Source: Devosia equisanguinis (GTDB lineage: Bacteria > Pseudomonadota > Alphaproteobacteria > Rhizobiales > Hyphomicrobiaceae). Taken from it: a stretch of 43,174 nucleotides of DNA. The position numbers and the translations under genes are program-made. The stretch covers positions 1 to 43,174 of the forward strand of contig CAMDBL010000010.1 of the NCBI GenBank assembly GCA_945889015.1. Reading direction: 5' to 3'. Positions 16,472-25,890 of this stretch are shown piece after piece. The notes below the pieces were generated by a model that worked only from the letters and a program-made list of their open reading frames with translations, ran no database searches and was not told where the DNA came from. Positions within the stretch are counted from its first letter, which is position 1. Each line of letters begins with the position of its first letter.

Positions 16472-17620
16472 ATGTCCAATACCACTGCTTCGACAGCATC
16501 GGCCTCCGCGCTGGCCGCCATCGGCCCGAAGTCGGGTATCTTGCCAGTTCAGATGTTGCGGCGGCTCGTCGACGACGGGGCCATTCTGCTGGCAGAGCCC
16601 CCCGCGCGCGATCAGCTGCAGCCGGCCAGTCTCGATCTTCGGCTCGGACCCCTGGCCGTGCGGGTTCGGGCGAGCTTCCTGCCGGGTCCAGGCACTCGGG
16701 TCCACGACAAGCTGGACGAGCTCGCGCTGCACCGGATCGACTTGACGGCCGGCGCCGTGCTCGAGACCGGCTGCGTCTACGTCGTGCCGCTGCTGGAATC
16801 CCTGGCGCTTCCTGCCGACATCGCCGCTGCGGCCAATCCGAAAAGCTCGACCGGGCGACTGGACGTCTTTACCCGCGTGATCGCAGATGGCGTCAACGCC
16901 TTCGACCAAATTCCGTCGGGCTATTCAGGACCACTTTATGCCGAGATCTGTCCGCAGACATTCCCGGTCCTGGTCCGGCGTGGGTCGAAACTCAGCCAGC
17001 TACGTTTCAGGCAGGGCGACCCGCGCGAATCCGACGAGACGCTTCGCTTCCTGCATGCGCGCGAGCCATTGGTGAGCGGTGGTCTCTCCGACATCGAGAA
17101 CGGCATCGCGCTGTCGGTGGATCTGTCGCTGTCGGCAGCTCACGGCGAGACGGGTCTCGTCGGCTATCGCGCGAAGCGCAATACCAGTGTCGTCGATGTG
17201 GACAAGGTCGGTGGGCACGAGGTGCTGGAATTCTGGGATCCGATCCATGTCCGCGGGGATCGGCGGCGGCTGATCCTCGATCCTGACCAGTTTTACATCC
17301 TGGCGTCCAAGGAGGCGGTCAATATCCCGCCGACGCACGCAGCGGAGATGCTTCCGTTCAATCCGTTGGTCGGCGAGTTCCGGGTCCACTACGCCGGGTT
17401 TATGGATCCGGGCTTCGGTCATGGCGCGACCGGTGGATCGGGCTCTCGCGTCGTGCTGGAGGTGCGGTCGCACAAGGTGCCGTTCATCCTGGAGGATGGC
17501 CAGATCATCGGTCGCCTCGTCTACGAGCGCATGTGCGAGGTTCCGGAGCTCTTGTACGGCCGCGACCTCGGCTCGAATTACCAGGCGCAAGGGCTCAAAC
17601 TGTCGAAACACTTCAAGTAG
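16472..17620 (+). CDS. dcd: 2'-deoxycytidine 5'-triphosphate deaminase, two-domain form
   Basis: A 382-residue enzyme that turns dCTP into dUTP for thymidylate synthesis. It contains two Dcd/dUTPase-fold halves. The first (about 20-185) keeps the catalytic set: SSTGRLDVF gives Ser125/126 and Arg129, and PLYAEICPQTF gives Glu158. The second (about 195-375) has the fold motifs FMDPGFGHG and VVLEVRSHKVPF but lacks the Ser-x-x-Arg motif, so it is probably structural. The E. coli enzyme is about half this length; the double form occurs in Alphaproteobacteria. No good ribosome binding site precedes the ATG. It is divergent from the HAD gene. Confidence 0.88.
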   Translation: MSNTTASTASASALAAIGPKSGILPVQMLRRLVDDGAILLAEPPARDQLQPASLDLRLGPLAVRVRASFLPGPGTRVHDKLDELALHRIDLTAGAVLETGCVYVVPLLESLALPADIAAAANPKSSTGRLDVFTRVIADGVNAFDQIPSGYSGPLYAEICPQTFPVLVRRGSKLSQLRFRQGDPRESDETLRFLHAREPLVSGGLSDIENGIALSVDLSLSAAHGETGLVGYRAKRNTSVVDVDKVGGHEVLEFWDPIHVRGDRRRLILDPDQFYILASKEAVNIPPTHAAEMLPFNPLVGEFRVHYAGFMDPGFGHGATGGSGSRVVLEVRSHKVPFILEDGQIIGRLVYERMCEVPELLYGRDLGSNYQAQGLKLSKHFK

Positions 17621-17640
17621 CCGCCGGCCGCATGCCAGAC

Positions 17641-17670
17641 ACTCGAGGCGTGATCGGAACTCACGCGAGT
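17641..17670 (+). terminator. possible terminator after dcd
   Basis: ACTCG-CGTGA (17641-17653, with a 3-base bulge AGG) pairs with TCACGCGAGT (17661-17670), a 10-bp stem 20 bases past the stop. The following TTGGGGTGTCTT is only moderately T-rich. Confidence 0.45.
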
Positions 17671-17959
17671 TTGGGGTGTCTTGCCGTCCGGCCAGGGTGA
17701 GCGATGGTCTGAATGATGCACGCCCTCCGTGCGGCAGCATGCGATGGTCGTGCTATCGGCATCGGCGACGACAGTGGCCGGGCAGCGCCCCGCGCATCGC
17801 TCCGCTGGATACAGTGGCGCTCTCGACGTGGTCGAGACGGGCCTGCCCCGCGTGCGATCTTTGATGAGGCACCGTCGGTGACCCAGCACTCATCGCCCCT
17901 GCTCCGGTCGCCCCGGACGTCGATGGTGTGACATGATGGCCCTCGCGGCTGGCGCACGC
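17671..17959. other. gap without gene (part of 339 bases between dcd and yqgE)
   Basis: Past the hairpin after dcd, I see no open frame with a ribosome binding site and protein-like composition, no RNA gene and no repeat. The two flanking genes are convergent, so a long 3' region is not surprising. Confidence 0.5.
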
Positions 17960-18574
17960 TCAGGCGTGCCCGGCCTCGCTGACGAGGTGCGAGGGGTCGA
18001 TGCCGAGCTTGCTCAGGGCGCGGTGATACTTGCCGTCGCAGTCGTGGTCGAACACGAGGCCGAGATCGGCTGTGCAGTGGAGCCAGCCGTTGGCCTGGAT
18101 CTCGTCCTCGAGCTGACCGGGGGCCCATCCCGCATAGCCGAGCGCGAGGAGCGACTGCTCGGGGCCGCGGTCATCGGCCATCGCCTTGAGAATGTCGATC
18201 GTCGCCGTCAGGCTGACGGTGGCGTCGATCTGAAGGGTGGCATTCTCGGCAAAATAGTCGGCCGAGTGCAGCACGAATCCACGCCCGGTCTCCACCGGAC
18301 CACCGACATGCACGGTCTTGTCCTGGATCGATCGCGGTAGAGTTTTGCCGGCGGTCTTGCCGATGATGCCGAGTTGCGAGAGAAGGCCCGGCAGCTTCAT
18401 GTCGGGCGCCGGCTGATTGATGATCAGGCCCATGGCCCCTTCCGGCGAGTGTGCGCACATGTAGATGACCGAGCGCTGGAAACGCTTGTCGGACATCGAA
18501 GGCATCGCCATCAGAAGTTGGCCGTCGAGATAGCCACTTCCACTTCTGCGGCGGGATTTGCGCGGCATCTTCAT
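17960..18574 (-). CDS. yqgE: YqgE/AlgH family protein (UPF0301)
   Basis: A 204-residue protein of the widespread but poorly understood YqgE/AlgH family. Typical stretches are [56 protein letters not shown] and [17 protein letters not shown], in family order and at normal length. An ATG six bases further in (18568) gives MPRKSRRR and is equally possible; neither has a clear ribosome binding site. Its molecular role is unknown; AlgH was named from alginate regulation in Pseudomonas. Confidence 0.92.
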   Translation of the reverse strand: MKMPRKSRRRSGSGYLDGQLLMAMPSMSDKRFQRSVIYMCAHSPEGAMGLIINQPAPDMKLPGLLSQLGIIGKTAGKTLPRSIQDKTVHVGGPVETGRGFVLHSADYFAENATLQIDATVSLTATIDILKAMADDRGPEQSLLALGYAGWAPGQLEDEIQANGWLHCTADLGLVFDHDCDGKYHRALSKLGIDPSHLVSEAGHA

Positions 18575-18720
18575 GGAGCGAGACTAGCGCCCATCGCGGC
18601 CGTCTGGAAGACGGAATTCTTACTCGAGCGCGTCGATCGACTGAGACGCGACTGTCGCTGCTCCACCGCAACCCTGTATATACTGACCGCGCAAGGGCGG
18701 CGATACCGCAGGCCCGATCG

Positions 18721-19617
18721 ATGTTGGATCGAGGGAGCCGCCTGATCGTGTCGTCAACAGTGAGAGACCTCGGGGGCGCCGTGCTCGCCGGCGCCATGCT
18801 GGCCTCCATGCTGGCGTTGATGCTTCCGGCCGGGGGGGCGTGTGCCGAAATCGCCTCGGATTGGCACCAAGCCTACAACAGTCGCGTGCGGCTGGTGGCG
18901 GCGAGTGAAGCGGGTAAGGCCTACGCGGCCATCGAGATCGAGATGGCGCCAGGGTGGAAGACTTACTGGCGCAACCCGGGCGACGGTGGCGGCGTGCCGC
19001 CGGCATTCTCGTGGAAAGAGTCCGGCAATCTGCTGTCGAGCGTGGTGCTGTACCCCGCACCCAAGCGCATCAAGGACGCCGCCGGCGACACGATCGGCTA
19101 CAGCGGCCAAGTGGTGTTTCCTGTCCGCTTCGCGCCCGCCGATCCCGCAAGGCCGGTGAAGCTCGCCTTGGATCTCGAGTTCGGCATCTGCAAGGATATC
19201 TGCGTGCCGGTGGAGGCGCGGCTCGAGCTCGAGGTCCCGCCACGACTCGACGGCCAGATGCCGGCCGAGCTGACGTCGGCCCTGGAGCGCGTGCCTCGCG
19301 TGGCGGAAGCAGCCCGCTCGAAGGATCCCAGAGTGGTGCGTCGAGAGGCCCGCCTCGACGGCGACAAGCCGAGACTCCTGCTGGAGGTCGACTATCCCGG
19401 CGGAGTGGAGGGGGCCGATGCCTTCATCGAGGGGCCGGACGGGGTGTTCGTGCCGCAGCCGCAACTCGACGCTTCGACTTCTCGAGCGGGGCTGCGCCGA
19501 ACGTTCATCGTCGACCTTTCCGCTGGAGTGGACGTGTCCGAGCTGCGCGGCATGCGCCTGACGGTGACCTTGACCAGCGACGCGGGACAGAGCCAGGCGC
19601 ATTGGCCGCTGGACTGA
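18721..19617 (+). CDS. stand-alone DsbD N-terminal-domain protein (exported)
   Basis: A 298-residue protein with a signal peptide (hydrophobic 19-36, cleavage near GGACA-EI). The mature part matches the periplasmic alpha domain of DsbD/ScsB: APGWKTYWRNPGDGG (76-90), GYSGQVVFPVRF (126-137), and a Cys pair in FGICKDICVPVE (C157, C161). DsbD normally continues with a membrane domain and a thioredoxin domain; both are absent and no such gene lies nearby. A GTG at 18748 with GAGGGAG upstream is an alternative start that leaves the signal peptide intact. A peroxiredoxin follows 181 bases downstream, suggesting a thiol-redox context. Confidence 0.82.
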   Translation: MLDRGSRLIVSSTVRDLGGAVLAGAMLASMLALMLPAGGACAEIASDWHQAYNSRVRLVAASEAGKAYAAIEIEMAPGWKTYWRNPGDGGGVPPAFSWKESGNLLSSVVLYPAPKRIKDAAGDTIGYSGQVVFPVRFAPADPARPVKLALDLEFGICKDICVPVEARLELEVPPRLDGQMPAELTSALERVPRVAEAARSKDPRVVRREARLDGDKPRLLLEVDYPGGVEGADAFIEGPDGVFVPQPQLDASTSRAGLRRTFIVDLSAGVDVSELRGMRLTVTLTSDAGQSQAHWPLD

Positions 19618-19798
19618 GCCAGAGGGTTGCCGTGAGCGGACCCTCGCCATGTGTCGGCGAGTCGCGCGATCAAGATGATTTCACTTGGCCTGGTCGCTGG
19701 TGCGCTCGTATGTTTCCGGCCATTGGGGGGCTCTCGACCCGATCGCTGCGATGCGCCCCCGGATTGCTCCCCCAACAGACCAACCAGGAGAGACGAGC

Positions 19799-20296
19799 AT
19801 GACGATCAAGGTCGGAGACAAGCTGCCCGAGACGACGTTCACGGTGATGGGGCCCGAAGGGCCGAAGCCCGCGACCACCGCCGAGGTGTTCGGTGGCAAG
19901 AAGGTGGCGCTGTTCGCGGTGCCTGGCGCCTACACGCCGACGTGCTCCAAGCAGCACATGCCAGGTTTCGTGGAGCGCGCGGCCGAATTGAAGGCCAAGG
20001 GCTATGCGACCGTCGCCTGTACGGCCGTCAACGACGTGTTCGTGCTGACCAACTGGGCCCAGGATACCGGCGCGACCGGCAAGATCGAGATGCTCGCCGA
20101 CGGCAGCGCAGACTTCGCCAAGAAGCTGGGCCTCGAGATCGACCTGAACGCGCGCGGACTTGGGATGCGCTCCAAGCGCTACTCGATGGCGGTCGAGGAC
20201 GGCGTGGTGAAGATCCTGAACGTCGAGGATGCGCCCCCGCAGCACGAGAAGTCCAGCGCCGCGACGCTGTGCTCGATGATCGACCGGACGCTCTGA
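19799..20296 (+). CDS. Prx5-type peroxiredoxin
   Basis: A 165-residue thiol peroxidase that reduces hydrogen peroxide and organic hydroperoxides. The peroxidatic motif PGAYTPTCS places CP at Cys49, and Cys74 in ATVACTAVND could be a resolving or glutathione-linked residue. The length and the FVLTNWAQDTG segment match the AhpC/Prx5-like subgroup, often glutaredoxin-dependent. The start at 19799 has AGGAGA 8 bases upstream; the frame is open to 19685. No signal peptide, so cytoplasmic. A strong terminator follows 24 bases after the stop. Confidence 0.92.
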   Translation: MTIKVGDKLPETTFTVMGPEGPKPATTAEVFGGKKVALFAVPGAYTPTCSKQHMPGFVERAAELKAKGYATVACTAVNDVFVLTNWAQDTGATGKIEMLADGSADFAKKLGLEIDLNARGLGMRSKRYSMAVEDGVVKILNVEDAPPQHEKSSAATLCSMIDRTL

Positions 20297-20320
20297 GCGT
20301 TCGCTGCGCGCACGAGGCCG

Positions 20321-20369
20321 CTGGAAAGCGAGAGAGGCCGGTCGCAGGACCGGCCTCTCTGTTTTCCAG
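20321..20369. terminator. rho-independent terminator, probably bidirectional
   Basis: A perfect 13-bp stem (20331-20343 with 20348-20360) and a 4-base loop GCAG are extended by an outer pairing CTGGAAA (20321-20327) with TTTCCAG (20363-20369). TTTT follows the inner stem on the plus strand. It lies between the peroxiredoxin (plus) and the small secreted peptide gene (minus), ending both. Confidence 0.85.
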
Positions 20370-20382
20370 CGTCGATCTGGAT

Positions 20383-20517
20383 TCAATTGTCCCAGTTCAA
20401 CGCCCGTTCGGCCCAGGCTGGACCGTCGCCGTTGGTGTTGGTGCCGCCGTAGGGGCCGGCCTGCACGGCGCCGGCCAGCGACATTGCGATCACGAGCGCT
20501 GCGAGAATCGTCTTCAT
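20383..20517 (-). CDS. 44-residue secreted peptide of unknown function
   Basis: A short gene read directly from the sequence. It begins MKTILAALVIAMSLAGAV, then QAGPYGG, a clear signal peptide with cleavage after VQA, leaving about 24 residues that start GPYGGTNTNGDG and end with a Trp/Asn-rich tail (ERALNWDN). The ATG at 20517 has GGAGATGAGC upstream with GGAG at proper distance; an ATG two codons earlier is too close to that site. The mature peptide has no Cys and no recognised motif. The strong terminator 14 bases beyond its stop supports a real transcription unit. Confidence 0.72.
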   Translation of the reverse strand: MKTILAALVIAMSLAGAVQAGPYGGTNTNGDGPAWAERALNWDN

Positions 20518-20824
20518 GCTCATCTCCGTCGGATTTTTGCTTTTGGTGAGTTGGCCGCATGTGTCGTTCGCGAGGGTTCGGACCGGCCGGCCATTTCCGG
20601 TGCCGATGACGAGAAGGTAGGCGCGGGCAGCGGCAAAGAGAACTCACAAGGCGATCCTGCGGTCTCACTTCGCGGTGACGCTGTGGCGAGCCAACGTGTC
20701 CCGGCGTGAACGCGGCCTGTGCAGCCCACGCTTCATCGCGCACTGGATGGCGTGATCGATGGTCGCGATGGAGTGATCGCCTCGGTGATCGTCTGGAGAG
20801 CGCACTCGACGCCGGTGCATCACG
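20518..20824. other. 307-base gap, nothing recognised
   Basis: Should hold the promoter of the 44-residue peptide gene and the 3' end of the minus-strand membrane protein gene. I found no near-consensus promoter, hairpin or coding frame. Confidence 0.4.
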
Positions 20825-21601
20825 TCACGGCGTGCGCGCCGGGGCAGGCGGCGAGGGGGACTGAAGGGGGCCGTTCGGCTTCACCGGCGCGACCAGGCTG
20901 CGGCTCGAGGCCTCGACCAAGGTGATCTTCTGCCAGATCTTCGCCGACAGATTGCTGGTCAGCCGTTCGACGTCGTTGACCACGTCGATCACTTGCGGAT
21001 CGGTCGAACTCTGCGCATAGAGGGCCGCGATCTTGGCGGTCAGCGACAGCAGCTCCGAGCAGTAGTCGAGATAGCGGGTCAGCTCGAACGGCGTCATCGT
21101 CCGTTTCGGCGAGTGGGGTGTGTCGTGCGCCTCGCCGATCAGGATGCTCGGGTCCTTGGTGAGCTGATGCATGTCGACGACGTGCACGATCGAGCGCAGC
21201 TCGTGCAGATGGCGGAGCGCGGCACGCCGCTTGATCCTTGTCTCCAAGGTGACCAGGAAGAACAGCGCGCCGCCGACCACGATCAGCATGTTGAGGCCGG
21301 CGTCGATGCCCTGCATCATGCCGAACACCTCGGTCGAGGCCTGGAGGTCGCGCATGGTGCTTGCGGAGTAGCCGAGCAGTGCGATGGCACAGATGCCGAG
21401 CGCCATGACGGCGGCACTGAGCAACCGCAGGCCGTAGTTCGGTCGCGCCAGCGCCGTGCAGCGCGTATGCGCCTGTCGCGCGAGGCCCGTCACCTCGGCG
21501 GCGACACGGGTCAGGCTCGCATCCGGAAAGCGCTCTCGAATCCGCTGCTCGAGCGTGGCGAGCGTTTCGGCGATCTTGTCGGGGTGAAGTGTGCGGTACA
21601 T
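20825..21601 (-). CDS. membrane protein of unknown function (two helices)
   Basis: A 258-residue protein. Two hydrophobic segments, near residues 58-80 (LRLLSAAVMALGICAIALLG) and 101-119 (AGLNMLIVVGGALFFLVTL), flank a short loop; both ends are therefore on the same side, probably the cytoplasm. The N-terminal 50 residues and the C-terminal 140 residues are mostly helical, with a stretch around DPQVIDVVNDVERLTSNLSA that may be a coiled coil; the tail is Pro-rich. I do not recognise a family. The gene starts 15 bases after the acyltransferase stop and is probably cotranscribed with dapD and the acyltransferase. Confidence 0.72.
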   Translation of the reverse strand: MYRTLHPDKIAETLATLEQRIRERFPDASLTRVAAEVTGLARQAHTRCTALARPNYGLRLLSAAVMALGICAIALLGYSASTMRDLQASTEVFGMMQGIDAGLNMLIVVGGALFFLVTLETRIKRRAALRHLHELRSIVHVVDMHQLTKDPSILIGEAHDTPHSPKRTMTPFELTRYLDYCSELLSLTAKIAALYAQSSTDPQVIDVVNDVERLTSNLSAKIWQKITLVEASSRSLVAPVKPNGPLQSPSPPAPARTP

Positions 21602-21616
21602 GGCGGTGCCGGTTGG

Positions 21617-22645
21617 TCAGAGGGTGGCCGCACGGCATGGCAGGGTCCGGTAGGCCAAGCGGCGGGACAGTGCGAGCGACCATCTTTCGACGGCGTGGAA
21701 GAATAGCCAGGCAATCAGGATGCTGCCAGCCGTGGCCGTGAGGACGGCCGCAGGCGGGCTGAAGCCCAGCACCACGATGAGTGCCCCTCTCAACCAGCTG
21801 CCGACGCTGTCGTGATAGAGGTAGAGCGAATAGGAGATGCGGCCCATGAAATTGGTGACGGGCGTGCTGATCTCCCAGCGCAGGAACAGCAGTGCCACGA
21901 TGGGCGTGTAAATCACGAACCGCCAGTCTTCGTAGATCATAAGCGCTGCGACCGGGATCGCCAGCGCCGTCAACTCGTGGCCGCCTATGAGTTTCACCTT
22001 GTACTGATACAGCAGGATTCCGAACACGAAATAGCTGGCGTGCGTCACGAACAAGGGAATGGTCGGCAAGAGCCCAACCAACATCGGTATTTGCAAACCG
22101 ATGAGCAGCCCCAGTGCCGATACGCGGTACACACGCCTGGAGCTGCTGATGAAGCCGAACAACAGCGCGATGGTCAGATAATACTGAAACTCGTAGGCCA
22201 GGGTCCAATAGACGCTCACGTACCAGTGATGCGGTGAGCCGAGCGCCGTCGCGAGATCGACGAGATAGCCTAGATGGAGAAAGGGCGTCGCATCGTCGAG
22301 CCTGATGGGGTGGCCGGAGACGGAGAAGCCGAAACGCAGCCAGAGAACAACCGCCACGATGATCGAGACGAGATAGGGAGGCTCGATGCGCGCGATGCGC
22401 TTCAACACGAAGGTCCAGAACGTTCGGAGTTCGTATCCCCCGGTGTGCATTGCGAGCGGAATGACGAAGCCCGATATGATGAAGAACAGCCGGATGCCGT
22501 CGGCTCCCCCTGCAGCGAAATAGCTCCGCAGGTGGCCGAGTGGTGTGCCCTCGAACAGGGTGCCGCCGGCACTGAGGTGAAACAGGCAGACGACGAGAGA
22601 CGCGTAGCCGCGTGCGAGATCGACCGAGCTCAGATGCTTTTGCAC
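21617..22645 (-). CDS. acyltransferase 3 family membrane protein (OafA-like)
   Basis: A 342-residue integral membrane O-acyltransferase with about ten helices. The N-terminus has the family start LSSVDLARGYASLVVCLFHL, with the catalytic His in the first helix (FHLSAG), then GGADGIRLFFIISGFVI and the FVLKRIARIEPPYLVSI motif with the conserved Arg. Such proteins add acetyl or succinyl groups to surface polysaccharides, lipids or peptidoglycan. The GTG at 22645 (VQKHLSS) is preceded by GGTGGGGG; a GTG at 22657 is an alternative. It lies 26 bases after dapD on the same strand; coupling to cell-wall precursor synthesis is possible but not shown. Confidence 0.88.
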   Translation of the reverse strand: MQKHLSSVDLARGYASLVVCLFHLSAGGTLFEGTPLGHLRSYFAAGGADGIRLFFIISGFVIPLAMHTGGYELRTFWTFVLKRIARIEPPYLVSIIVAVVLWLRFGFSVSGHPIRLDDATPFLHLGYLVDLATALGSPHHWYVSVYWTLAYEFQYYLTIALLFGFISSSRRVYRVSALGLLIGLQIPMLVGLLPTIPLFVTHASYFVFGILLYQYKVKLIGGHELTALAIPVAALMIYEDWRFVIYTPIVALLFLRWEISTPVTNFMGRISYSLYLYHDSVGSWLRGALIVVLGFSPPAAVLTATAGSILIAWLFFHAVERWSLALSRRLAYRTLPCRAATL

Positions 22646-22671
22646 AGTCGCCCCCACCCGCGCCGTCGCTC

Positions 22672-23532
<861 letters not shown>

Positions 23533-23875
23533 GGACGTCGGCCTCCGGCTTGGCTCTCAGCTTCAGGCGGTTGTGACAAGGCCCCGCGGGGGTGTCAATC
23601 GGCGGCGGCGGGCTTCTCCCCCAGCGACCCGCTGTCCGCGCCGCTCAGCACCACCCGACCGGTCCGGAGGAACCTTTCAGAAATTTGCCGGCAAATACCG
23701 AGAAGTCCCGGCACGTATACTCTCACGTCGGATTGACGGAAGGCTGGATAAAAGCCTAGCCTGGGCTCTGGATCTTTGCCGATAGAGTTTTGCGTTCGGC
23801 TGTTGATCCGGAGCCGGGAGGGGAGGAGGTGCCGGTCTCGGTGCTGCTCCCCGCCCGGCTACACTCATGAGCGGC
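23533..23875. other. 343-base gap with one strong hairpin, no gene
   Basis: Between the luciferase-like gene and dapD, both on the minus strand. It should contain the dapD promoter, but no near-consensus hexamers were found. A smaller hairpin (AGGCT, 7-base loop, AGCCT) lies near 23740-23757, and the large stem-loop at 23812-23860 is listed separately. Confidence 0.5.
23812..23860 (-). terminator. strong stem-loop after the luciferase-like gene
   Basis: Arms 23812-23825 and 23847-23860 pair at 13 of 14 positions (AGCCGGG-x-GGGGAG with CTCCCC-x-CCCGGCT) around a 21-base loop, 16 bases past the stop on the minus strand. There is no T run, so termination would be imperfect or the hairpin protects the transcript. 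Confidence 0.5.
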
Positions 23876-25024
23876 TCACAGTTTCCCGCTCGGCCCCAGC
23901 CGCTTCTCGGTTGCCTTCTTGGACGCCGACCCCGCCTGGGCGCTGAACTTGGGCGTGTTGGCGCGCAGCCAGGCGTAATTCTCCTCCTGCATCTGCAAGC
24001 GGCCTGCGAATTTCGGCACGACGTAGCGCATGAACAGCTCGTAGCTGGACTTGCTCTTCTCGAAATTTGCCCAGTTGATGGTCTGCAGCAGCACCGTGCC
24101 GAAGCCGCCGGTCTTGTCCCAATACTTCTCGAGATAGGCGATGGCGTCGTCCGGCGTGCCGACGACGGCCGCGCCACGCCCGACCACGTCCTCGACTCCA
24201 CCGGTGCCGAGCAGACCCTTCGGGTTCACGCCGAGGGTGTACTCCTGCCACTTGTCGAACCCGAAGCGCACGTTCTGGAACGCTTCCTCGCGGGTCGGGG
24301 CGAGATGCATGTAGAGCACGAGGCGGAAATCGCCGCGGTCCATGGTCCGGCCGTGCTCGGCGGCGGTCTTCTCGGCGACCTTCCAGTTGACGTCGAGGAC
24401 GTCGTAGCCGGCGATGCTGGATGCGGCGAGGCAAAGCAGGCCGAGACCATGCTTGCCGGCGAGCCAGGCCCCGTTCGGCGAGAACGCGTTGGCGATGGCG
24501 ACGTGCGGGCGCGGCCGGGTGTAGGGCAGGTAGTTGAGCCGGCCGTTGACCATCTCGAACCAGTCGGACTTGTGGGTGATGGTCTCGCCCGCGAACAGGC
24601 GCAGGATGATCTCCAGCGACTCCTCCATGCGGTCGCGTTGCGTGTCGGGATCGATGCCGAGCATCGCCGCGTCCGAGACCAGCGCGCCCGGGCCGATGCC
24701 GAGCATCACCCGTCCGCGGGTCTGATGATCGAGCTGCACGATCCGGTCCGCCACCAGCAGCGGATGGTGGTAGGGGAGGGAGACGACACCGGTGCCGAGC
24801 ATGATCCGCTTGGTCCGCTCCGCCGCGGCCGCGATGAAGATCTCCGGGCTCGCGATCAGCTCGTAGCCGCTCGAATGATGCTCGCCGATCCAGACCTCGT
24901 CATAGCCGAGCTTCTCGCCCCATTCGACCAGCTCGAGGTCGCGCTGAATGCACAGCGTCGGATCCTCGTCGACAGGGTGATGCGGGGGAATGAAGAGGCC
25001 GGTACGGAGGCGATGCTTGTCCAT
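23876..25024 (-). CDS. LLM class flavin-dependent monooxygenase (luciferase-like)
   Basis: A 382-residue enzyme of the bacterial-luciferase superfamily, using reduced FMN or F420-like flavin and oxygen. Typical stretches are GLFIPPHHPVDEDPTL at the N-terminus, DEVWIGEHHSSGYEL, RIMLGTGVVSLPYHHPLLVA, MLGIGPGALVSDAAMLGIDP and a C-terminal VVGTPDDAIAYLEKY, in the standard barrel order. The start at 25024 (MDKHRLR) has GAGGAAA upstream; the frame is open to 25147. The substrate is unknown; limonene- and alkane-monooxygenase-like members are the nearest impressions. The C-terminal tail is Lys/Ala-rich. Confidence 0.9.
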   Translation of the reverse strand: MDKHRLRTGLFIPPHHPVDEDPTLCIQRDLELVEWGEKLGYDEVWIGEHHSSGYELIASPEIFIAAAAERTKRIMLGTGVVSLPYHHPLLVADRIVQLDHQTRGRVMLGIGPGALVSDAAMLGIDPDTQRDRMEESLEIILRLFAGETITHKSDWFEMVNGRLNYLPYTRPRPHVAIANAFSPNGAWLAGKHGLGLLCLAASSIAGYDVLDVNWKVAEKTAAEHGRTMDRGDFRLVLYMHLAPTREEAFQNVRFGFDKWQEYTLGVNPKGLLGTGGVEDVVGRGAAVVGTPDDAIAYLEKYWDKTGGFGTVLLQTINWANFEKSKSSYELFMRYVVPKFAGRLQMQEENYAWLRANTPKFSAQAGSASKKATEKRLGPSGKL

Positions 25025-25215
25025 GATCGTTTCCTCGAGGTGGCGGCCGGTGTCCGGCTTTCCCGTCGAGCTTTTATCCGAGACCTGGCCGGCAGGCGAC
25101 CGGCCGGCGTGCCGGGCAGCCAGACCCAATCGCGGGCTTGACGGCACACGAGGCGTCTGCCCACGCCGGTTGGGTACTCTGCTGCGCCGGTGCGATCAGG
25201 AGTGCCGAGGCGCCG

Positions 25216-25890
25216 TCACAGCACCGTGACGCGCACCGACCTCGGCGCGCCGGAGGTGGCGCCCTTGCCGTCGGCGACGATCACCTCGAAGCGTGCGTCG
25301 CGGCCGCTGCTGCCGTCGTGCTGGAACAGCACGCGGCCGGCAGCGAGGTCGGCCTGGGTAAATACGTTGACCGGCCGGGTGCTGTCGCCGGCAAGCATGA
25401 TCGAGCCGCCCGTCATCCGCGTCACCGAGAAGCGCAGATCCTCGGCCTTGTCGTCTGGGTCGCGGGCGTCGAGATCGGCCAGGGTGATGCGAACGGATTT
25501 GCCGCGCGTCACCTCGATGGCAAAGTCGCCACCGAGCGATGGGGGCACGTTGTGCACCTCGGCGCTGAGTTCGCCGCCGGGCTCCAACGACATGCTGCCG
25601 TACTGGACGTTGCCGACGACAGAGCCACTGCTGCGAATGGTGATCAGCCGCCGCACGCGGATCACCCCTTCCAGATTGCCGTGCACCTCGGCTGTGTCGG
25701 CGTTGACTTGACCGAGGCAACGGCCGCCGCGATGCACGACGACAGTGCCGGCGTTCAACTCGCCCTCGAATGCTCCCTTGATTTCGATCCTGCGGCAGTT
25801 GTGGATCTGGCCCTTGATGCCGGTATCCGCCCCGATGACCATGACGCCTGGTTCGCTGCTCACGATGGTCTCCCCGTCCGCCCCGACCAC
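25216..25890 (-). CDS. bactofilin-like protein with a C-terminal cadherin/CSPG-type domain
   Basis: About 224 residues. Residues 15-118 form a bactofilin (polymer-forming cytoskeletal) beta helix: GVMVIGADTGIKGQIH, IEIKGAFEGELNAGTVVVHRG, VHGNLEGVIRVRRLITI, SVVGNVQYGSMSLEPGGEL. Residues 130-224 resemble a CSPG/cadherin-like repeat: VRITLADLDARDPDDKAEDL, RFSVTRMTGGSIML, VFTQADLAAGRVLFQHDG. The pairing is unusual because bactofilins are cytoplasmic scaffolds whereas the second domain type is mostly extracellular. The start is uncertain: GTG at 25890 is used; an ATG at 25842 begins directly at the bactofilin core, and the frame stays open to 26097 through an unnatural Arg-rich stretch. No signal peptide is visible. 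Confidence 0.7.
   Translation of the reverse strand: MVGADGETIVSSEPGVMVIGADTGIKGQIHNCRRIEIKGAFEGELNAGTVVVHRGGRCLGQVNADTAEVHGNLEGVIRVRRLITIRSSGSVVGNVQYGSMSLEPGGELSAEVHNVPPSLGGDFAIEVTRGKSVRITLADLDARDPDDKAEDLRFSVTRMTGGSIMLAGDSTRPVNVFTQADLAAGRVLFQHDGSSGRDARFEVIVADGKGATSGAPRSVRVTVL

Noticed and set aside
15418-17286. Open frame of 622 codons on the plus strand over the HAD gene and dcd
   Set aside because: It crosses two well-supported genes in other frames and has no recognisable domain.
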